Below, in pieces: positions 7,897 through 18,577 of a stretch of DNA of 64,000 bases. This DNA comes from Aeromicrobium sp. Root344 (GTDB lineage Bacteria; Actinomycetota; Actinomycetes; Propionibacteriales; Nocardioidaceae): NCBI RefSeq assembly GCF_001425755.1, contig NZ_LMDH01000001.1, positions 647,308 through 711,307 on the forward strand. Reading direction: 5' to 3'. The notes beneath the pieces were generated by a model that saw only the letters and a program-made list of their open reading frames with translations, had not been told where the DNA came from and made no database searches. The position numbers and the translations under genes are program-made. Each line of letters begins with the position of its first letter. Within the stretch, counting starts at the first letter, position 1.

Positions 7897-8357
7897 CACA
7901 GCAGCTTCTCGAAGCACAGCGAGTAGGTGACGTCCTCGTAGGGCGGGTAGACCGGGATCGGCGTGTAGCCGTGCCGGTCGTAGAACTTCAGCGCCGCATG
8001 CTGCCGGTCGCCGGTGTGGATGATGACCCGGCTCGCCCCCTCGTCGCGGGCCACGTCCTCCATCGCGCCGAGCAGCTCGTCGGCGATGCCGGATCCACGG
8101 CGACTCGGCACGACGTACATGCGCTTGATCTCGAGCTCGCCGTCGAGCTCGCGGAGGCAGGCGTGGCCCACGGGCCCGTCCTCGTCGTACGCGACAACGG
8201 TCGCCACGACGGATGCCGGCTCGATGCCCTCCGAGCCGGAGCGGTGCAGCGACGCGGGGTCGGACGCATAGAGCTGGTTGCCATAGGCCACGTGCTCGTC
8301 GCGCAGCGCCACGGCGTCAGGATGCTCGAACGGCACCCGCTCGACGGTGGTCGTCAA
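7896..8357 (-). CDS. GNAT-family N-acetyltransferase
   Basis: The 153-residue single-domain GNAT has the acetyl-CoA loop PSRRGSGIADELL (about 94-106) after the MYVV strand. The ending LKFYDRHGYTPIP is typical of this fold. Substrate unknown. It overlaps guaB3 upstream and MOSC downstream by 4 bases each, so all three are translated as a unit. Confidence 0.88.
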   Translation of the reverse strand: MTTTVERVPFEHPDAVALRDEHVAYGNQLYASDPASLHRSGSEGIEPASVVATVVAYDEDGPVGHACLRELDGELEIKRMYVVPSRRGSGIADELLGAMEDVARDEGASRVIIHTGDRQHAALKFYDRHGYTPIPVYPPYEDVTYSLCFEKLL

Positions 8358-9460
8358 CCGACGACGACCTCGACCCGCTGGAACTCCTTGAGGTCGGTGT
8401 AGCCGGTCGTCGCCATCGCGCGACGCAGCGCCCCGATGAGGTTCATCGTGCCGTCGGGCACCGACGAAGGGCCGAACAGCACGGACTCGAGGTCGCCGAC
8501 CGTGCCCATCTCGACCCGGGCGCCACGGGGCAGGTCGGGGTGCCAGGCCTCGGCGCCCCAGTGGAACCCGCGACCCGGGGCCTCGACGGCACGCGCGAAC
8601 GGCGAGCCGATCATGACGGCGTCGGCTCCGCAGGCGATCGCCTTGGCGATGTCGCCGCTGCGGCCGATCGAGCCGTCGGCGATGACGTGGACGTAGCGGC
8701 CGCCGGACTCGTCGAGGTAGTCACGACGGGCTGCGGCCACGTCCGCGACGGCCGAGGCCATCGGGACCGCCACACCGAGCACGCTGCGCGTCGTGTGGGC
8801 CGCGCCGCCGCCGAAGCCGACGAGGACGCCGGCCGCACCGGTGCGCATGAGGTGCAGCGCCGCCTGATAGGTCGCGCAGCCACCGACGATGACCGGCACG
8901 TCGAGCTCGTAGATGAACTCCTTGAGGTTGAGCGGCTCGGTCTGTCCCGAGACGTGCTCGGCCGACACCGTCGTGCCGCGGATGACGAACAGGTCGACAC
9001 CGGCCTCGACGACGACATCGGCGAACTGCTTGGTCCGTTGCGGGGAGAGCGCCCCGGCCACCGTGACGCCGGACTCGCGCATCTGGTGCAGACGCGCCGT
9101 GATGAGCTCGGCCTTGATCGGCTCGGCGTAGATCTCCTGGAGCCGCTTCGTCGCGAGCGGTCCGTCGATGCCGGCGACCTCCTCGAGCAGCTTCTCCGGG
9201 TCCTCGTAGCGGGTCCACAGTCCTTCGAGGTCGAGCACGCCGAGGCCGCCGTGCTTGCCGAGGGCGATCGCCGTCTCGGGGCTCATGACCGAGTCCATCG
9301 GGGCGGCGATGACGGGCAGCTCGAAGCGGTAGGCATCGATCTGCCACGCGGTCGAGACCTCCTCGGGGTCGCGCGTACGCCGGCTCGGGACGATCGCGAT
9401 GTCGTCGAAGGAGTACGCCCGCCGACCGCGCTTGGCCGTGCCGATCTCGATGTCTGCCAT
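8354..9460 (-). CDS. guaB3: GuaB3-family IMP dehydrogenase-related protein
   Basis: The 368-residue TIM-barrel of the IMPDH/GMP reductase superfamily lacks CBS domains. The phosphate-binding parts are kept (IADGSIGRSGDIAKA, GADAVMIGSPFA). The loop that carries the catalytic Cys in IMPDH reads GGGAAHTT here (217-224), without Cys, whereas guaB at 10709-12226 has GSICTT. The actinobacterial GuaB3 group is defined by similarity, and I know of no settled activity. It sits near guaB but is separated from it by the NYN gene. Confidence 0.88.
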   Translation of the reverse strand: MADIEIGTAKRGRRAYSFDDIAIVPSRRTRDPEEVSTAWQIDAYRFELPVIAAPMDSVMSPETAIALGKHGGLGVLDLEGLWTRYEDPEKLLEEVAGIDGPLATKRLQEIYAEPIKAELITARLHQMRESGVTVAGALSPQRTKQFADVVVEAGVDLFVIRGTTVSAEHVSGQTEPLNLKEFIYELDVPVIVGGCATYQAALHLMRTGAAGVLVGFGGGAAHTTRSVLGVAVPMASAVADVAAARRDYLDESGGRYVHVIADGSIGRSGDIAKAIACGADAVMIGSPFARAVEAPGRGFHWGAEAWHPDLPRGARVEMGTVGDLESVLFGPSSVPDGTMNLIGALRRAMATTGYTDLKEFQRVEVVVG

Positions 9461-9495
9461 GCGTACAGCCTAGGGCGTACCGGTGACCCTCTGAC

Positions 9496-10662
9496 CTACT
9501 GGACGCCTCGTTGGATGTCGTCGAGCGACAGGTCGGGCAGCATGCCGGCGGGCTTGGTCGAGCGGCGCACGAGCACGGGCTGGACGTCGTCGCTCTCGCG
9601 GGCCAGGGCGTACTGCGTGCCGGCCAGCGCGAACCGGAGCGCCCGCGACAGCGAGCTGACCCTGGCGTCCGACGGACTGAGCTTGGGCGCCGCCGCCTTG
9701 ATCGCCATCGCCAGGATCGGCAGCGGGCCACCGTGGTTGGCCAGCTGGTCGCTGAAGCTGCGCACCTTGGAGTCGGAGAGGACCTTCTTGATGATCGCCT
9801 TGTAGTCCTCCGGCGAGGTCGCGGCCTCGCCGTGGACGACGGGGATCTCCTGCGCCAGGGCGTGCCAGTTGACCTTGCCCTTGCCAGCGGCAGCCGGTGC
9901 CTGGCTCGCGGACTTCTTGGCTGAAGCCTTCTTGGCGGGCTCAGCCTTCTTGGCGGCGGCCTTCTTGGCCGGCTTGTCCTCCTTGGCCGGCTTGTCCTCC
10001 TTGGCCGCGGCCTTCTTCGCCGTGGCCTTCGTCGCCCGCGGTTCGGGCTGCTCCTCGACTGCCGGCTTCTCGGCCGGCGCCTTGCGTGCGCTCTTGCGCG
10101 GGCGGCTCTCGGCCGGCGCTGCCTGCTCGCCGGACGAGAACAGCGGCTTGAGTGCTGCGACCGGCGGAGGCTTGGCGGCCAGCTTGAGCGTGACGTACTG
10201 GTCGACCTCGCGCTCGAGGACGTTGTTGGGGCGGTGGTCGGGAAGCGTCGCACCGACCACGTACTTGTTGAGCTCGTGCAGACGACGCACGAGCGGCACG
10301 AAGTCGCCGTCGGCGGACACGATCACGAAGACGTCTATCTGCTCCAGCTCGGCAGCCACGCGGAGGCAGTCGACGACGAGCACGATGTCAGCCGCGTTCT
10401 TCTCGGCCTTGCTGACCGAGAAGACCTGCACGGTCTGCACCCCGGCCCGCTCCACGTCGCGCCGGTAGTCTTCGAGCCCCAGGGCGTTCCAGTCGGCGTA
10501 CGCCCGCGCGACGGCGATGTTGCCGCCGTCAGCCGCCAACGCGGCGGCGGACTCGAGCTGCTTGAGGATGTCCTCCATCGACACATCAGGGATGTCGAGC
10601 TTGCCGTAACCCTTGAACAGGTTCTCGGCATCGATGAAGACAGCGACATTGCGGGTGGCCAC
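9496..10662 (-). CDS. NYN-domain (LabA/PIN-like) protein with C-terminal OST-HTH/LOTUS-like domain
   Basis: The 388-residue product starts with a NYN nuclease-like domain (about 1-165) with the acidic residues FIDAEN, VVDC and SADGDF expected for metal-dependent RNA cleavage. A Lys/Ala/Glu-rich low-complexity linker follows (about 190-275, with repeated EDKPAK). The C-terminal part (about 280-370; LAQEIP, YKAIIKKVL) resembles OST-HTH/LOTUS RNA-binding domains. RNA processing is the likely role; the target is unknown. It lies between guaB and guaB3. Confidence 0.85.
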   Translation of the reverse strand: MATRNVAVFIDAENLFKGYGKLDIPDVSMEDILKQLESAAALAADGGNIAVARAYADWNALGLEDYRRDVERAGVQTVQVFSVSKAEKNAADIVLVVDCLRVAAELEQIDVFVIVSADGDFVPLVRRLHELNKYVVGATLPDHRPNNVLEREVDQYVTLKLAAKPPPVAALKPLFSSGEQAAPAESRPRKSARKAPAEKPAVEEQPEPRATKATAKKAAAKEDKPAKEDKPAKKAAAKKAEPAKKASAKKSASQAPAAAGKGKVNWHALAQEIPVVHGEAATSPEDYKAIIKKVLSDSKVRSFSDQLANHGGPLPILAMAIKAAAPKLSPSDARVSSLSRALRFALAGTQYALARESDDVQPVLVRRSTKPAGMLPDLSLDDIQRGVQ

Positions 10663-10708
10663 GAGTCGAGGCTATCGGCCGTGAGCGGTGAGCATGGCGG
10701 GGCGCTGC

Positions 10709-12229
<1,521 letters not shown>

Positions 12230-12245
12230 CTATCGCCCGGCGGAA

Positions 12246-12283
12246 GTGCGACCGGCGTGCCGGCCGGGCCGTGCGACCGGCGT
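12246..12283. repeat. 13-bp direct repeat in the guaB / TetR-type divergent region
   Basis: GTGCGACCGGCGT occurs at 12246-12258 and again at 12271-12283, 25 bases apart start to start, separated by a GC-rich palindromic core. It lies between the two divergent starts and could be an operator for the adjacent regulator. GC-rich background makes chance similarity possible. Confidence 0.4.
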
Positions 12284-12317
12284 CACAGAAGAACCGACGG
12301 TTGGACCGTACTCGCAG

Positions 12318-12323
12318 TATGAT
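12318..12323 (+). promoter_or_regulatory. -10 element of a probable leaderless promoter
   Basis: TATGAT ends 6 bases before the ATG at 12330, so transcription should start at or next to the start codon. No Shine-Dalgarno sequence is visible. Leaderless transcripts are common in Actinobacteria. No convincing -35 box is seen. Confidence 0.5.
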
Positions 12324-12329
12324 GCTGGG

Positions 12330-12932
12330 ATGGATCGCAAGCCAGGGCGCCCGCGGGCACTCACAGTCGACGTCATCGCGCAGGCTGCGCTTGACGACGG
12401 AATCGCCACGTTCAGCATGCCGTCGGTAGCCCGTCGGCTCGGGGTTGCTCATTCCGGTCTGTACCGCTACGTCGAGGATCGGGACGACTTGCTCGTCCGA
12501 GCCCTCGACAAGGCGATCCTGGCCGCGACCTGGCCCGATGCCTCCCTGCCTTGGCAGGAGCTGCTGAGGGGCATCGGCCTGACCATCTGGCAGATGTGCG
12601 AGGACCATCCGGGCCTCGACACGGCTGCGCTCGGTGCACCCAAGTCGCCCCGAGCGGTGGAGGAGCGCATCGAGAAGTACATCGAGTCCCTCCAGGGCCA
12701 GGGATTCCTGCTCGAGGACGCCGCCGTGGCTGTCGAGTTCGTCATCACGCTGGCGCTGACCGCGTCGGCGGAGATGCGCCGCCTCAAGGCCATCGAGCAG
12801 AGCCACGCCGACGGGCCCCGACTGCCGGTCCTCAAGGCATACGACACCGAAGAGGTCTGGCGCGGCCGCGGTTGGTACGACCGCAAGCTCGACATCGTGC
12901 TGGCCGGACTCGACCAGCGCCGTTCCGACTAG
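12330..12932 (+). CDS. TetR/AcrR-family transcriptional regulator
   Basis: 200 residues. An N-terminal helix-turn-helix (about 10-58; FSMPSVARRLGVAHSGLYRYVEDRDDLL) is followed by an all-helical ligand domain with a TetR C-terminal pattern. The ligand and targets are unknown; the divergent guaB region holds a direct repeat that might be its site. It converges on the binding-protein gene at 12929 with a 4-base overlap. The start at 12330 fits the TATGAT box. Confidence 0.88.
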   Translation: MDRKPGRPRALTVDVIAQAALDDGIATFSMPSVARRLGVAHSGLYRYVEDRDDLLVRALDKAILAATWPDASLPWQELLRGIGLTIWQMCEDHPGLDTAALGAPKSPRAVEERIEKYIESLQGQGFLLEDAAVAVEFVITLALTASAEMRRLKAIEQSHADGPRLPVLKAYDTEEVWRGRGWYDRKLDIVLAGLDQRRSD

Positions 12933-13915
12933 GACGCATACTTCTCGAGCTCGGTCGCCAGGCGATTCATGATGTCGGCGTACGCCCGATAGCTGGGCGG
13001 CGCGACCGAGGTCCACGGGACGTACGCCGTGTCCTTCGCGGCCCGCAACGTCTGGAACACCGGCTGGTCGTCGAGGATCGCGAGCCCGGCCTTGCCCACC
13101 CGGTCGTCGTAGAGGAACACGTCGGCGGGATAGAGATCGGCCTTCTCCCAGCTCAGCGTCTGGAAGTAGCCACCCTCGTCGGGCTTGGCCGGCACCACCA
13201 GCGGGAGCTTGAGCCGGTCGCGCCAGTACTTCAGGTCCGGGCTGACCTCGGGGTTGGAGACGTAGAAGACATCCTTGGCCGGTGAGCCGACCAGGATCTT
13301 CTTGCTGCCGAGCGCCTGGCCGGCCCGCTCGACCCGCTCCGCCGCCGCCGCGAAGTCGGTGTGCGCCTTCTCGACGGCGTCCGAGTCGACGTCGGCGCCC
13401 AGCGCCTTGGCCGCACGCTCGGTCGAGTCGAGCATCTGCGGCAGCGTCTTGCCGTCGAAGCTCACGACCAGGATCGGCGCGAGCTGCTTGAGCTTCGTGG
13501 CCGTCGCGTCGTTGACGTACCAGAGGTCGCTCTTGAGGTACGCGCTCGTGACGACCAGGTCGGGCTTGAGGCTGGCCGCCTTCTCGAGGTCGATCGAGCC
13601 GTACTCGCCGCCGCCCGTGACGTCCTCCGCCTTGTCGATGTCGAGCCCGGCGACCTGCGAGTCCGGCTGGCCCTCGGCGTTCTTGAGCGGGCCGAACGTG
13701 CCGACGATCTGGTCCCCGAGCCCCAGGTCGGTCAGTGCGGCCGCCATCGAGGACTGCACGATGAGTCGCTTCGGCGCGTGGTCGAGCGAGATCGCGTGCC
13801 CCAGATCGTCCTTGTACGTCCAGGAGCCGGCGCCCTCGTCGTCGGACGCCGAGGAGCCGCAGGCAGCGACCACCAGCAGGGACGCCGACGCCACGATCGT
13901 GCCGAGGCACTTCAC
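12929..13915 (-). CDS. Periplasmic-binding lipoprotein, siderophore/iron ABC type (copy 2)
   Basis: A 328-residue FecB/FepB-like substrate-binding lipoprotein with signal peptide and lipobox VAAC (Cys19). The core has PKRLIVQSS, the GGGEYGSIDLEKAASLKPDLVV segment and a C-terminal WTSVAPPSYRAYADIM. It is a clear paralogue of the upstream gene (shared DLWYVNDATA-type and LSWEK motifs). The GTG start at 13915 overlaps that gene's stop as GTGA. No ABC permease or ATPase is adjacent, so it must use a transporter encoded elsewhere. Confidence 0.85.
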   Translation of the reverse strand: MKCLGTIVASASLLVVAACGSSASDDEGAGSWTYKDDLGHAISLDHAPKRLIVQSSMAAALTDLGLGDQIVGTFGPLKNAEGQPDSQVAGLDIDKAEDVTGGGEYGSIDLEKAASLKPDLVVTSAYLKSDLWYVNDATATKLKQLAPILVVSFDGKTLPQMLDSTERAAKALGADVDSDAVEKAHTDFAAAAERVERAGQALGSKKILVGSPAKDVFYVSNPEVSPDLKYWRDRLKLPLVVPAKPDEGGYFQTLSWEKADLYPADVFLYDDRVGKAGLAILDDQPVFQTLRAAKDTAYVPWTSVAPPSYRAYADIMNRLATELEKYAS

Positions 13916-14886
13916 AGCTGGTCCTCGATGTCGTCGGCGAGGCGGTCGATGACGTCCGCGTACGCCGCGAAGCTGGCCGGCGCGACGGCCGCCCACGGCA
14001 CCCAGGCGTCGTTCTTCGCTGCCGTGATGGTGGAGAACACCGGCTGGTCCTTGAACTGCTGGAGGGTCGAGCCACCCTCGCGAGAGTCCCACATCACGAC
14101 GTCGGCGTCGTACGTGTCGGACTTCTCCCAGCTCATGTCCTCCCAGTAGGTCCCCGGCTTGGCCTTGGCCTTGATGACCGGGAGGCCCAGCGACTCGTAG
14201 TAGTCCAGGTCGGGGAACTGGGCGGGATCGGCGACATAGAAGAGGTCCTTGGTGCCGGACACGACCAGCACCTTGCGGTCGGCCAGCTCTGCTCCGACGT
14301 CGGTGAGCCGCTTGCTCGCCGCGTCGAAGTCCGTGCGGCCCTTGAGCACCTTGGCCGAGTCGAGGTCGGCGCCCAGCTTCGCGCCGACCTTCTGGACGTC
14401 CTCGATGCTCTCGATGATCGAGTCGCCGTGGAAGTCCACGGCCAGGATCGGGGCCAGCTTGGCGACCTTCTTGGCCGTCGCGTCGTTGATGTACCAGAGG
14501 TCCGGCGGGAGGTACATGTTCGTCACCACGAGGTCGGGCTTGAGGGCGGCCAGCTTCTCGAGGTCGAGGCTGCCGTACTCCCCACCGGCGGTGACGTCGG
14601 TGATCGTGTCGGGATCGAGGCCCGCCGCCTGCGGGTCGAGCGAGCCGTCGGCGAGCTTGAGCGGGCCGAAGACGCCGACCACGTCGACGCCGAGATCCTT
14701 GAGCCCCGCGGCGAGGGAGGACTGGGCGACGACGCGCTTCGGCGTCTCGTCGAGCGTGATCGTCGTGCCGCGGTCGTCGGTGTAGGTCCAGGGACCGCTC
14801 CCCGAGTCGTCCGGGGAGGAGGTGCCACAGGCGGCGAGGGTCACGAGGGCGATCGCTGCGGAGGCTGCGAAGTATCTGCGTTTCAT
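13912..14886 (-). CDS. Periplasmic-binding lipoprotein, siderophore/iron ABC type (copy 1)
   Basis: A 324-residue lipoprotein with lipobox LAAC (Cys20). It has the same two-lobe binding fold as its downstream paralogue: PKRVVAQSS, GGEYGSLDLEKLAALKPDLVVTN, WYINDATAKK and MSWEKSDTYDADVV. A near-consensus iron box abuts its ATG, so it is almost certainly iron-repressed and likely binds a ferric siderophore or a similar iron complex. The substrate cannot be read from the sequence. Confidence 0.87.
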   Translation of the reverse strand: MKRRYFAASAAIALVTLAACGTSSPDDSGSGPWTYTDDRGTTITLDETPKRVVAQSSLAAGLKDLGVDVVGVFGPLKLADGSLDPQAAGLDPDTITDVTAGGEYGSLDLEKLAALKPDLVVTNMYLPPDLWYINDATAKKVAKLAPILAVDFHGDSIIESIEDVQKVGAKLGADLDSAKVLKGRTDFDAASKRLTDVGAELADRKVLVVSGTKDLFYVADPAQFPDLDYYESLGLPVIKAKAKPGTYWEDMSWEKSDTYDADVVMWDSREGGSTLQQFKDQPVFSTITAAKNDAWVPWAAVAPASFAAYADVIDRLADDIEDQL

Positions 14887-14904
14887 AAGGGCAGCCTAAC
14901 CTAA
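14886..14904. promoter_or_regulatory. Strong IdeR/DtxR iron box abutting the start codon
   Basis: By hand alignment 16 of 19 positions match the IdeR/DtxR consensus; read on the minus strand it starts TTAGGTTAGGCT. The last base of the box is the A of the ATG at 14886. A TAGGTT -10-like hexamer inside the box (14903-14898) would place the transcript start within a few bases of the ATG. Confidence 0.85.
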
Positions 14905-14912
14905 GGAAATGC

Positions 14913-16325
14913 CTACTCGGCAGGGCCCCCGAACGTGAACTGCACCTCACGACGTACCTCGTCGACCTCGCTCAGACGCACGCTGACCTGCTCTCCTTCG
15001 GGCAGTCCGGCGCCGCGGCACCGAGCGATGACCGGAGGCTCGAGCACCGCGACCTCGCCCCCCTCGCGGTCGGCGTGCATGACGACGGCGTCGAAGGACT
15101 CGCCGACCCGACCCGCCAGCGCCCACACCTCGGCCTGGTCGATGCACGTCCGGTCGGCCTTGGACGCACGCCGGTCCGACTCCTTCATGATGTCCGGCAG
15201 CGACGGGAGCGCCTCACGAACCCAGTCGGGCACGGGTTGCTGCGCGCAGATCGCGAGGCACACCTCGGTGCCGAAGCGGTCGGCCAGGCGTCGCAGCGGT
15301 GCGGTCACGTGGGCGTACGGGCCACCCACTCCGGCATGGTCGACCTGCGCCGGCCTCGAGCCGTCGAACGCCTCGTAGCCGGCTCCGCGGAGCAGCCGGG
15401 TCGCCTCGGTCATCAGCGCTATGGAGGCCGGAAGGGTGGGATCGAGCCCGATGAGCACGTGTGCGGGCGTGGCGCCCTCGGGCACGGCGACCTTGAGCGT
15501 GCGCGCGGTGCGCAGGAAGTCGGCCTCGGCCCGGTCGTCGGCCGGCGGGAGGGTGCGGAGCAGGCCGACCTCGGCGTCGAGCATCAGCTGCGCCGCCGCC
15601 ATGCCGGTCAGCAGGGAGATCTCCGCGTTCCACCCGTCGACCTCCGTGCGTACCCGCATGACGACCCGCCAGCCGTCGCCGTCGCGCTCGACCTCCTGCT
15701 CCGGCAGGGCGAGCTCGATCGCACCACGATCGACACGCACGCGTTGACGGAGCCGGCCGAGGTCGGCGAGCGGCTCGACTGACGGATGCGGCGTGCCGGC
15801 GTCGAACGTCTGCTGCACGCCCTCGTAGTCGAGCTGTGCAACGGACTTCACGCGCGCGCGGCGTACGGAGACGTTGCTCAGCGTGCCGTCTGCGGCGACG
15901 TCCATCGTCCAGACCGCTGCGCCGCGCACCTGGTCGGCGAGCAGGCTCAGGGCATCCTCGGACAGCACCGGCGGGTGCAGGGGCACACGTCCGTCGGGCA
16001 GGTAGATCGTCTGGCCACGGCGGCGAGCCTCGGCGTCGACGGCGCCGCCGGGCGGGATGGCGGCACCCAGGTCCGCGATCGCGTAGTGGACCCGGAACCC
16101 GTCGTCGACGCGCTCGAGGAACATCGCCTGGTCGAGGTCACGCGCGCCGGGCGGGTCGATCGTGACGAACGGGATCGCGGTCGCGTCCTCGACCTCCGGC
16201 CGATCGGCTCCGGCGATCGTCTCGGCCTCGGCGAGCACGTCGGGCGGGAAGTCGGCGGTCTCGGCGACGGGTGGGAGGTCGAGCTCGGCGCGTACGCCTT
16301 CGAAGTCGTGCGGCGAGGTGCTCAC
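14913..16325 (-). CDS. RNB-domain ribonuclease (RNase II/R-like)
   Basis: A 470-residue protein built mainly of the RNB catalytic domain. The acidic motif DPPGARDLDQAMF (about 58-70) supplies the metal-binding Asp residues, and YAIADL and DRFGTEVCLAI are further family marks. It lacks the long N-terminal cold-shock domains of E. coli RNase II and R; the C-terminal ~90 residues look S1-like. It probably degrades single-stranded RNA 3' to 5'. It is monocistronic, after the groEL terminator. Confidence 0.85.
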   Translation of the reverse strand: MSTSPHDFEGVRAELDLPPVAETADFPPDVLAEAETIAGADRPEVEDATAIPFVTIDPPGARDLDQAMFLERVDDGFRVHYAIADLGAAIPPGGAVDAEARRRGQTIYLPDGRVPLHPPVLSEDALSLLADQVRGAAVWTMDVAADGTLSNVSVRRARVKSVAQLDYEGVQQTFDAGTPHPSVEPLADLGRLRQRVRVDRGAIELALPEQEVERDGDGWRVVMRVRTEVDGWNAEISLLTGMAAAQLMLDAEVGLLRTLPPADDRAEADFLRTARTLKVAVPEGATPAHVLIGLDPTLPASIALMTEATRLLRGAGYEAFDGSRPAQVDHAGVGGPYAHVTAPLRRLADRFGTEVCLAICAQQPVPDWVREALPSLPDIMKESDRRASKADRTCIDQAEVWALAGRVGESFDAVVMHADREGGEVAVLEPPVIARCRGAGLPEGEQVSVRLSEVDEVRREVQFTFGGPAE

Positions 16326-16352
16326 CCGAAGGAATCTAGCCCGAACGCGAAA

Positions 16353-16380
16353 GCGGGCCCCACCCGAAGGTGGAGCCCGC
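16353..16380 (-). terminator. Intrinsic terminator of groES-groEL
   Basis: 12-bp stem with one mismatch and a UUCG tetraloop when read on the minus strand (arms 16353-16364 and 16369-16380), followed by TTTCG. It lies 15 bases past the groEL stop. Confidence 0.8.
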
Positions 16381-16395
16381 GATCATCCGCTGGTT

Positions 16396-18018
<1,623 letters not shown>

Positions 18019-18082
18019 TTATGGGTGCGACGGGGAAACGTGAGAGGCCCCGGCGCCCTCGGAAGGGCGCCGGGGCGTCAGA

Positions 18083-18376
18083 TCACGAAACGACAGCGAG
18101 GACGTCGCGAGCGGACAGGATGAGGTACTCCTGGCCGTCGTACTTGACCTCGGTGCCGCCGTACTTGCTGAAGATGACCTTGTCGCCGACGGCGACGTCA
18201 AGAGGAACGCGGTTGCCGTTGTCGTCGACCCGACCGGGTCCGACAGCGATGACGTTGCCCTCCTGGGGCTTCTCCTTGGCAGTGTCCGGGATGACCAGAC
18301 CTGATGCAGTGGTCTGCTCGGCTTCGACAGCCTGGATGACCAGGCGATCCTCGAGCGGCTTGATGGTGACCGACAC
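18083..18376 (-). CDS. groES: 10-kDa co-chaperonin GroES
   Basis: The 97-residue co-chaperonin starts at GTG 18376 ([13 protein letters not shown]), with a strong GGGGAGGT Shine-Dalgarno about 8 bases upstream; the longer frame to 18448 has no such support. The mobile loop ([23 protein letters not shown]) and the roof segment are present. It caps GroEL. Two CIRCE elements upstream indicate HrcA control. Confidence 0.97.
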   Translation of the reverse strand: MSVTIKPLEDRLVIQAVEAEQTTASGLVIPDTAKEKPQEGNVIAVGPGRVDDNGNRVPLDVAVGDKVIFSKYGGTEVKYDGQEYLILSARDVLAVVS

Positions 18377-18454
18377 GTGTCGACCTCCCCTTTCAGGCGG
18401 TGGAACGTTGGACGCTGGTGGGCACGCCGTCGCGGGGGTCGTACTCACCGATGC

Positions 18455-18481
18455 TTGGCACTCTCATGCCGAGAGTGCCAA
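18455..18481. promoter_or_regulatory. CIRCE operator 1 (HrcA site) of groES-groEL
   Basis: TTGGCACTC, nine bases, GAGTGCCAA: a perfect inverted repeat with the spacing of the CIRCE consensus (TTAGCACTC-N9-GAGTGCTAA). It overlaps the expected transcript start. Confidence 0.93.
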
Positions 18482-18486
18482 TACGA

Positions 18487-18516
18487 AATCTAGCACGGCG
18501 CTGGCACTCGACCCAA
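18487..18516 (-). promoter_or_regulatory. groES promoter between two CIRCE elements
   Basis: On the minus strand TTGGGT (18516-18511) and TAGATT (18492-18487) lie 18 bases apart, a plausible sigma-70-type pair. CIRCE 1 would cover the start site and CIRCE 2 the -35 region. Confidence 0.5.
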
Positions 18517-18527
18517 GAGACTGCTAA
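18501..18527. promoter_or_regulatory. CIRCE operator 2, degenerate
   Basis: CTGGCACTC, nine bases, GACTGCTAA: 7/9 and 8/9 matches to the CIRCE arms with the exact N9 spacing, 46 bases from CIRCE 1. Two CIRCE copies upstream of groES are known in other Actinobacteria. Confidence 0.75.
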
Positions 18528-18577
18528 TCGCGAGATGCAGGCTCGATGGACCATCGAGCACACGGCAGACTGCCTCC

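Noticed and set aside
12929-14950. 673-residue frame spanning both binding-protein genes
   Set aside because: Only its 3' half codes for the second lipoprotein; the 5' half is the wrong frame of the first. The real start is the GTG at 13915 with its own lipobox.
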